Assembly: GCA_031835245.1 (NCBI GenBank) | Contig: JAVKOQ010000606.1 | Coordinates: 1-24,560, forward strand | Source of the DNA: Balamuthia mandrillaris | Lineage: Eukaryota > Discosea > Longamoebia > Balamuthiidae | Direction: 5' to 3' | Length of the DNA stretch: 24,560 bases | Shown here: piece after piece, positions 19,875-24,560 of the stretch | Numbering within the stretch: position 1 is the stretch's first letter | Layout of the letters: each line of letters starts with the position of its first letter | Made by a program: the position numbers and the translations under genes | Notes under the pieces: model-generated | Seen by the model: only the letters and a program-made list of their open reading frames with translations | Database searches by the model: none | Told to the model about the DNA's origin: nothing

Positions 19875-20350
19875 ATGGCGAACAACACGAACGAGGTTCC
19901 TGCCGGCGAGGTAGGCCTCTGACCACCTTTTTTTTTTGTTTGCAACTGCCACCACAACAACGATGATGTTTCGCTATGCAGGTTGGGTTCGTGCCCATCG
20001 AGGATTCGCTCTTGCGACAAGTGTTTGATGAGATTGATTTGGTATTGCTTTGCTTGGGCCTTACACTTTTTTTCTTCGTCCTTCTTGCTGCTCACCTTTC
20101 TCTGTCCCTACAACAATAACAAATATAAGGACAATAATGGGGTCATCGACGCTGCCGAGCTTACAGAGTGCCTCGAAAAGTTGGGCCTCCCTGCGGCAGA
20201 GAGCGAGGCCGAGAAGATCATCAAGCTGGGCGACGTGGGAGGGGACCACGCCATCTGCTTTGATGAATTCAGCGCTTTCGTGCGATCCAAAGAAAAACGT
20301 GCGTTTCCTCTTCTTGTTCTTCCCTTTGCGTTTGTGTGCTCATCTTTGTC

Positions 20351-20383
<33 letters not shown>

Positions 20384-21105
20384 TCTTTCTCTCTCTTTCT
20401 GCAAACAGAACTCTTCAACGTGTTCAAGGAGATTGATCTGAATCATGATGGCGAGCTGGAGCCCCAGGAGATACGATCCGGCCTGTTGAAACTGGGCATC
20501 CAGCCAGAGCTCATCAAGGACGAGGACATCGAGAAGCTCATGCATAAGATGAACACCACGCGGCCAGAAGCCCCTACCATCCGCTACGTCGAGTTTCGCA
20601 ACTTTTTGCTGCTCTTCCCAGCAGCCAACAACAAGAAAGGAGAAAAGATCTCCCAGAAGAGCGTCTTCACCTACTGGCTTAAGTCCACCTCTGGCATTCC
20701 CAAGTTCGACCTCGGAGAGGACATGACCATCCCGGACGACAGCTTGGTTAAGACCTTCAACACAACTCCTCTGAAGATTCTCACCGCTGGGGCCATCGCC
20801 GGCACTGTCAGCCGAACCGCCACCGCCCCTTTTGATCGCCTGAAGACCTTGCTGCAGGCACAAAGCTCGCCATCCAAGGTCGCAGGTCCGGGTCAAGTGG
20901 CCGAGTACACGGGAGTGATGCAAGGACTGCGAAAGATATACGCGGAAGGTGGATGGTTGGCATTTTTTAGAGGAAATGGAACCAATGTTATTAAGATTGC
21001 ACCAGAGTCTGCATGCAAGTTCTACTCCTACGACATATTCAAGAAGATGCTTTGCAAAGGTGACACACCATCCGTCCTCGAAAAACTGCTTGCTGGTATG
21101 ACCTA

Positions 21106-21153
<48 letters not shown>

Positions 21154-21777
21154 TTCTCTTCTCTCTCTTCTCACTCTCATTCTCTCATTCTCTTCTCTCT
21201 CTCTCTCTGGCTTATCACATTACCAGGCAGTATGGCGGGAGTGGTATCTCAGACGATGATCTATCCGCTGGAGATAACAAAGACGCGGTTAGCTCTGGCC
21301 AAGCCGGGCGAGTACTCTGGCATTGCTGATACAATCACCAAGATCGCAAAGCATGAAGGCGTGCGTGCACTCTACCGTGGGCTTGCTCCTTCATTGATTG
21401 GAATCATCCCCTACGCTGGCGTCGACCTTGCAGTCTACTCCACCCTGAAAGAGTGGGTCCAGAAGCGGAATGCCAGCAAGGAAACCGGCATACTGACCTC
21501 GCTCGGTTGCGGAGCTGTCAGCAGCACATGCGGTCAAGTGGTGGCCTACCCCTTGCAGCTCATCCGCACGCGCATGCAGGCACAGGGCATGAAAGGAAGG
21601 CCCGTCGTCTACAGCGGCATGGCGGACTGCTTCCTAAAGACCGTGCAGAGCGACGGGATGCTCGGCCTCTACAAGGGCATCGCTCCCAATTTCCTCAAAG
21701 CCCTTCCCGCCATCAGCATCAGCTACGTGGTCTACGAACAGGCGAGAAAGGCTCTCGGCATGGACGATTCGATGTGA
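19875..21777 (+). CDS. Calcium-regulated mitochondrial ATP-Mg/Pi carrier (SCaMC, SLC25A24/25 family), five exons
   Basis: This inner-membrane carrier exchanges ATP-Mg for phosphate under calcium control. Exons 19875-19910, 19982-20041, 20130-20298, 20409-21095 and 21227-21777 join in phase to 500 aa, the family's usual size. The N-terminus has EF-hands: loop 1 D31-E42 (DLDNNGVIDAAE) and loop 3 D98-E109 (DLNHDGELEPQE) are canonical, while loops 2 and 4 are degenerate. An amphipathic linker (FTYWLKSTSGIPKFDLGEDM) follows, then three carrier repeats with signatures PFDRLK (229-234), PLEITK (331-336) and PLQLIR (426-431). In the third the acidic residue is Gln, a type of change known in the family. 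Intron 2 splits EF loop 1. Introns 3 and 4 hold long CT tracts before the acceptor. The plus-strand TMEM135-like gene follows 283 bp after the stop. Confidence 0.96.
20350..20400 (+). repeat. CT microsatellite in carrier intron 3
   Basis: An almost pure CT dinucleotide run lies directly upstream of the intron 3 acceptor (20407-20408), where it doubles as the polypyrimidine tract. Confidence 0.9.
21108..21208 (+). repeat. CT microsatellite in carrier intron 4
   Basis: About 100 bp of CT repeats with a few interruptions fill most of intron 4 (21096-21226), again just before the acceptor. Confidence 0.9.
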
Positions 21778-22060
21778 GCCCTTCCCAGCAGGGACCAAGC
21801 AAGAAAGCCACAGTGGGAAAAAGTCGTTTCTCGTGTCTGGTCTCGTGTCCGCGCTCACGTCCTATCTCGCGAACCGCTCTCCTATCCTCTCTCGTGTATC
21901 TTTTGTACTTTTTGTCGACAATTCATAATTTGCATATTTGTTTGAAATTTCTCGATGTAGTTATCGATAATTCTTAGCCAAAAGTGCCCTTTTTTTTTCT
22001 TCTCATTGGCGCGGCGCTTCCTTTTCTTTCTTTCTCTGCTGGTCTGGGTTACTACTCGCC

Positions 22061-23943
22061 ATGGCGGACGTGCAAGGAGAGAGGAACAACGACGCCAGCC
22101 CTGCTGGCGAGGCGGGTCGCCAACACGCAGTCTCTCAACCAGGCACAGGGGAAAGCAATGGGGTGTCCCGTCCTCGCAGCAGGTTCGTTACAGCGTCCGC
22201 GCCTCTATAGCCCTTTTAGGGCTATAGCGGTGGGGCGGTCGCATCAAAAAGTTGACTAGTTCGTTTTTCTTTTGTTGGTTCGAAATACTGTATTACTACA
22301 GCAGTGCGACGGAAAGGTTGGTCACTGCGTTGAAGGAGAATGTGAACACGCAGCAAGCCAAGGAAGTAGCTCGAAAGCTGCGTGGGCGCACCAGGGAGGA
22401 ACGAGAAGCTGAAAATCCGGTCCTCTACGTGCTAAGAGGAGTGGCCAAAGGTTTGTAACGCTTCGTCTTGACAAGCAGCCATCACGTTTCCTTCTTTCCT
22501 TGGAACGCTTGCCCTCATTTGTCTTTCACTTGGTGTTTTAAGGCTTCTTGATCTATTGTGTTCCCCTTACCCTGTTGAGAAGGTAACCTTTGCTGCTGCT
22601 CTGCTTTGTGTCTCTTCCTCTTCTTCTCTCGCTCGCTCGCTCACTCGCTCGCCATGTTCACTCAAGGCGCGTAACGGGAGCGAGAAGAGGGTTGGCCATA
22701 GGCATGTTTGTTGGGGTGGTAAGAGCGCTGGATAGAGTGCTACGATGGACGAACATCCCGACCAGCAGGTGGAGACGCTCCTCGCTGGGTGGTTTCTTTG
22801 GACGACATGGTGTCGAGCTGCCCTTGCACGCCGTGTCTGGAGCTCTTGCAGCCTACATCGCCATCAAAATCGACAGAACTCTTCTCAACTCTGTGTTCGT
22901 GTTTTGGTGTCTGGTTTGTTTTGGCTCCGTCTGCTTATTTTTTTGTCACTCATTCTCTCATTCTCTCTCTAGGTGAGAGCTGCCCGCTCATTGCCTCTAC
23001 CTTCGGTGCCACACGGGCCCACTATCGTCATGTGTATCTCTGCTGCTCAAATCCTGACATCGTGGATCATCTCTCGACAGCATATCCCCAAAAGCTATCG
23101 AAAGTATGGCCACTTTGTCCACACGTGCATGTTTTTCATTGCTGATATACCCTCCTCTCTCCTCTCCCAGGTTCCTGGATATACATGGACAGAAAGACAA
23201 TCCAAGGGTTAATACAACTGCTGTCTTGAGGCAGCAGGTGAGAATAGCGCTCTATCTCCCCGTTCTTTTTATCTAACAAGAATTCCAAGTACTGTCCAGT
23301 GGTGCATCCAGGCCAGGGCTGTATCGCTCACAGCATCTCTTTCTTCCTGAACGGCTACCAAAAGGCAGTCAAAGTTTACATCCCCCTCTACCTTGTGTTC
23401 TTTATCTTCGCCAAGCACAAGTCAGTGAAAAGACTGGTGCTCAATGTTGCACAGTCATCTGCCTTTTTGGCTGCCTACTGTTGTCTGGCCTACATTTCGG
23501 GATGTCTTTTTTATAGGTAGATTCTCCCCCTCCCCCTCTTTCAGACAAAGTTCTCTCTCCCCCTCTCCCTGTCTCCTTTATTGCTTAGAGAGACTAGAGA
23601 CTAGTCTCTCTACCTTCTCTCTCTCTCACTCTTCGCCAAACTCACCATAACCCACCCCCAAAGATTTTATCCAGGAAAGATGGGAAGGACTTCATTCTTG
23701 CTTCATCTCTGGGTGGCTGGTCTTGCCACTCTCATCGAACGGCCCAGCCGAAGACCCGAGCTAGCAGCGTACTGCCTGACATTCGCCTTGGAGAGCCTCT
23801 ACCGCTACATGCTGGAACGTTATCGCGTGCCTGTCCCTCGCTCGCTCTCCCTCCTCGCCATCTGCCTCTCCGCTGCGGTCATGCTTCACCACCACACGAA
23901 GCAACCCGCCGTCGCCATGAATTGGCTCTTTGGCATTTATTAA
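22061..23943 (+). CDS. TMEM135-like multi-pass membrane protein, seven exons
   Basis: TMEM135 proteins are multi-pass membrane proteins of mitochondria and peroxisomes linked to organelle fission and lipid handling. Exons 22061-22182, 22302-22454, 22667-22892, 22973-23124, 23171-23237, 23290-23516 and 23664-23943 join in phase to 408 aa (human protein: 458). The first about 41 residues are polar and low complexity. Then come VLYVLRGVAKG, a membrane segment RGLAIGMFVGVVRAL, SGALAAYIAIKI, ISAAQILTSWIISRQHIPKSYRKY, CPVVHPGQGC (a conserved Cys-HP-Cys block), VYIPLYLVFFIF, AFLAAYCCLAYISGCLFY and LLHLWVAGLATLIERPSRRPELAAY, all matching the family's block order. At least six hydrophobic segments are seen. 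Exon ends 22454 and 22892 are the least certain splice choices. The gene ends 80 bp from the convergent CstF-77 gene. Confidence 0.85.
22205..22227. repeat. Perfect 10-bp hairpin in TMEM135-like intron 1
   Basis: CTATAGCCCT (22205-22214) pairs perfectly with AGGGCTATAG (22218-22227) around a TTT loop. It lies in the first intron (22183-22301). Its role is unknown; it could be a remnant of a small inverted repeat. Confidence 0.85.
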
Positions 23944-24023
23944 CTTTCTTTCGTCCTTTTATTTGTTTTTCTGTTTCTGTTTTTTTTAAAAAAAAGTGCA
24001 AATACCCTTTTTTAAAAAAGGTG
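23944..24023. terminator. 80-bp convergent 3' intergenic region
   Basis: The two facing genes end 80 bp apart. The gap holds T8A8 (about 23982-23997) and a perfect 16-bp palindrome CCTTTTTTAAAAAAGG (24006-24021). Because they are symmetrical, these A/T blocks could serve poly(A) site choice on both strands. No AATAAA is present on either strand within the gap. Confidence 0.5.
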
Positions 24024-24560
24024 TCACGAAAATCGAGAAAGCTTTGCTGCTTGTCGCTTCCGGAAGATATCCTCTGAAGGGGGTTGAACAGGAACACTGG
24101 TTGTGGTTGTTGTGGCTGATGATGAAGTTGCAGAAGATGAAGAAGATGCAGTTGGAGCAGAAGAAGAAGAAGAGGAGGAGGAGGAAGTCGATGGTGGACT
24201 CTTTGGCCCTCCTCCGCCGCCAGGAGCCATTGCGACCTCTTCCACCTTGCGCTTCTTCATGTTGATGAAGGCTTGTTGCATGGCAGCTGGGGGAATGGGC
24301 GCCTCTCTCAACGCATCCAACATCTTATCTGCATCTAGAAAGGGGCCTTGAAACATGTGTGACGGAGGAAGCAGAGAAAGCAAATGCAGAACGGCGGGAG
24401 GCACTGGAGGAAGAGTTCCATCTCCAACATCGGTTGGGGTAGGAAGCAATGATGCTCCTCTTGCATCTGATAATGAGGAAGAGGTTGATGCTGATAAAGA
24501 TGAGGAAGCAGAAGAAGAGGCTGAGGGAAGATTTTGGCTGGTCAGTTCGGGAGAGAGGGG
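24024..24560 (-). CDS. CSTF3: Cleavage stimulation factor 77-kDa subunit, C-terminal end (CstF-77/Rna14), partial
   Basis: CstF-77 is the scaffold of the cleavage stimulation factor that acts in mRNA 3'-end cleavage and polyadenylation in the nucleus. The window shows the last 178 residues and the TGA stop at 24026-24024. The frame is open to the right edge, so the start is outside. The key part is PPAVLHLLSLLPPSHMFQGP, followed by FLDADKMLDALREAPIP, which matches the C-terminal 'monkeytail' of CstF-77/Rna14 that binds the CstF-64/Rna15 hinge. After a Ser/Thr-rich linker comes PPSEDIFRKRQAAKLSRF, matching the conserved tail of the family (human PPVHDIYRARQQKRIR). Flanking sequence is Ser-rich low complexity. 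Assignment rests on these two blocks. Confidence 0.85.
   Translation of the reverse strand, partial: PLSPELTSQNLPSASSSASSSLSASTSSSLSDARGASLLPTPTDVGDGTLPPVPPAVLHLLSLLPPSHMFQGPFLDADKMLDALREAPIPPAAMQQAFINMKKRKVEEVAMAPGGGGGPKSPPSTSSSSSSSSSAPTASSSSSATSSSATTTTTSVPVQPPSEDIFRKRQAAKLSRFS

Noticed and set aside
20108-20923. Long minus-strand open frame of 271 codons
   Set aside because: It is the antisense shadow of carrier exons 3 and 4 and includes the translated CT microsatellite as an Arg/Glu/Ser repeat.
1-24560. Structural RNA genes (tRNA, rRNA, snRNA)
   Set aside because: No cloverleaf with A and B box spacing, no rRNA core sequence and no snRNA-like box was recognised by eye. A tRNAscan or Infernal run would be needed to exclude small ones.

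Overview
This is a nuclear DNA window from an intron-rich eukaryote. The evidence is short GT-AG introns (mostly 54-130 bp, many with T- or CT-rich 3' ends), Ty3/gypsy chromoviruses, a PIF/Harbinger DNA transposon, and eukaryote-only host genes: a mitochondrial ATP-Mg/Pi carrier with EF-hands, a TMEM135-like membrane protein and the polyadenylation factor CstF-77. The species cannot be named from the sequence. A protist or early-diverging fungus or holozoan fits the compact genes. TGA is used as a normal stop in at least three host genes.

The left two thirds (1 to about 15.4 kb) is a transposon graveyard. Bases 1-5234 are the right-hand part of an old, heavily broken chromovirus (element A), ending in a 294-bp LTR. 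Bases 5598-15377 are a PIF/Harbinger transposon recognised by 16-bp inverted ends, a 3-bp ATT target duplication and two divergent genes: a Myb/SANT-like protein on the minus strand (6526-5623, three exons) and a DD35E transposase on the plus strand (from 7408). The promoter region between them carries two facing arrays of an 11-bp repeat. A young chromovirus (element B, 8258-15300, near-identical LTRs, 4-bp AACT duplication) sits inside the last codons of the transposase. Element B is in turn interrupted by a 1157-bp non-coding element with 17-bp inverted ends (element C, 11543-12699). The layers therefore read Harbinger, then B, then C.

The right third (16.2-24.56 kb) is a dense host gene cluster. 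It holds a three-exon CAMK-like kinase (minus, 17229-16203) with an altered catalytic loop, an uncharacterised protein with a conserved C-terminal domain (plus, ending 19553), the calcium-regulated mitochondrial carrier (plus, five exons, 19875-21777, 500 aa), the TMEM135-like protein (plus, seven exons, 22061-23943, 408 aa), and the C-terminus of CstF-77 (minus, entering at the right edge and ending at 24024). The carrier and the TMEM135-like protein are both of families tied to mitochondrial or peroxisomal membranes, but nothing in the sequence shows that they are co-regulated. Between 15.4 and 17.0 kb the DNA is very AT-rich. The change to GC-richer DNA falls inside exon 1 of the kinase.

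No rRNA, tRNA, CRISPR array or replication origin was seen.
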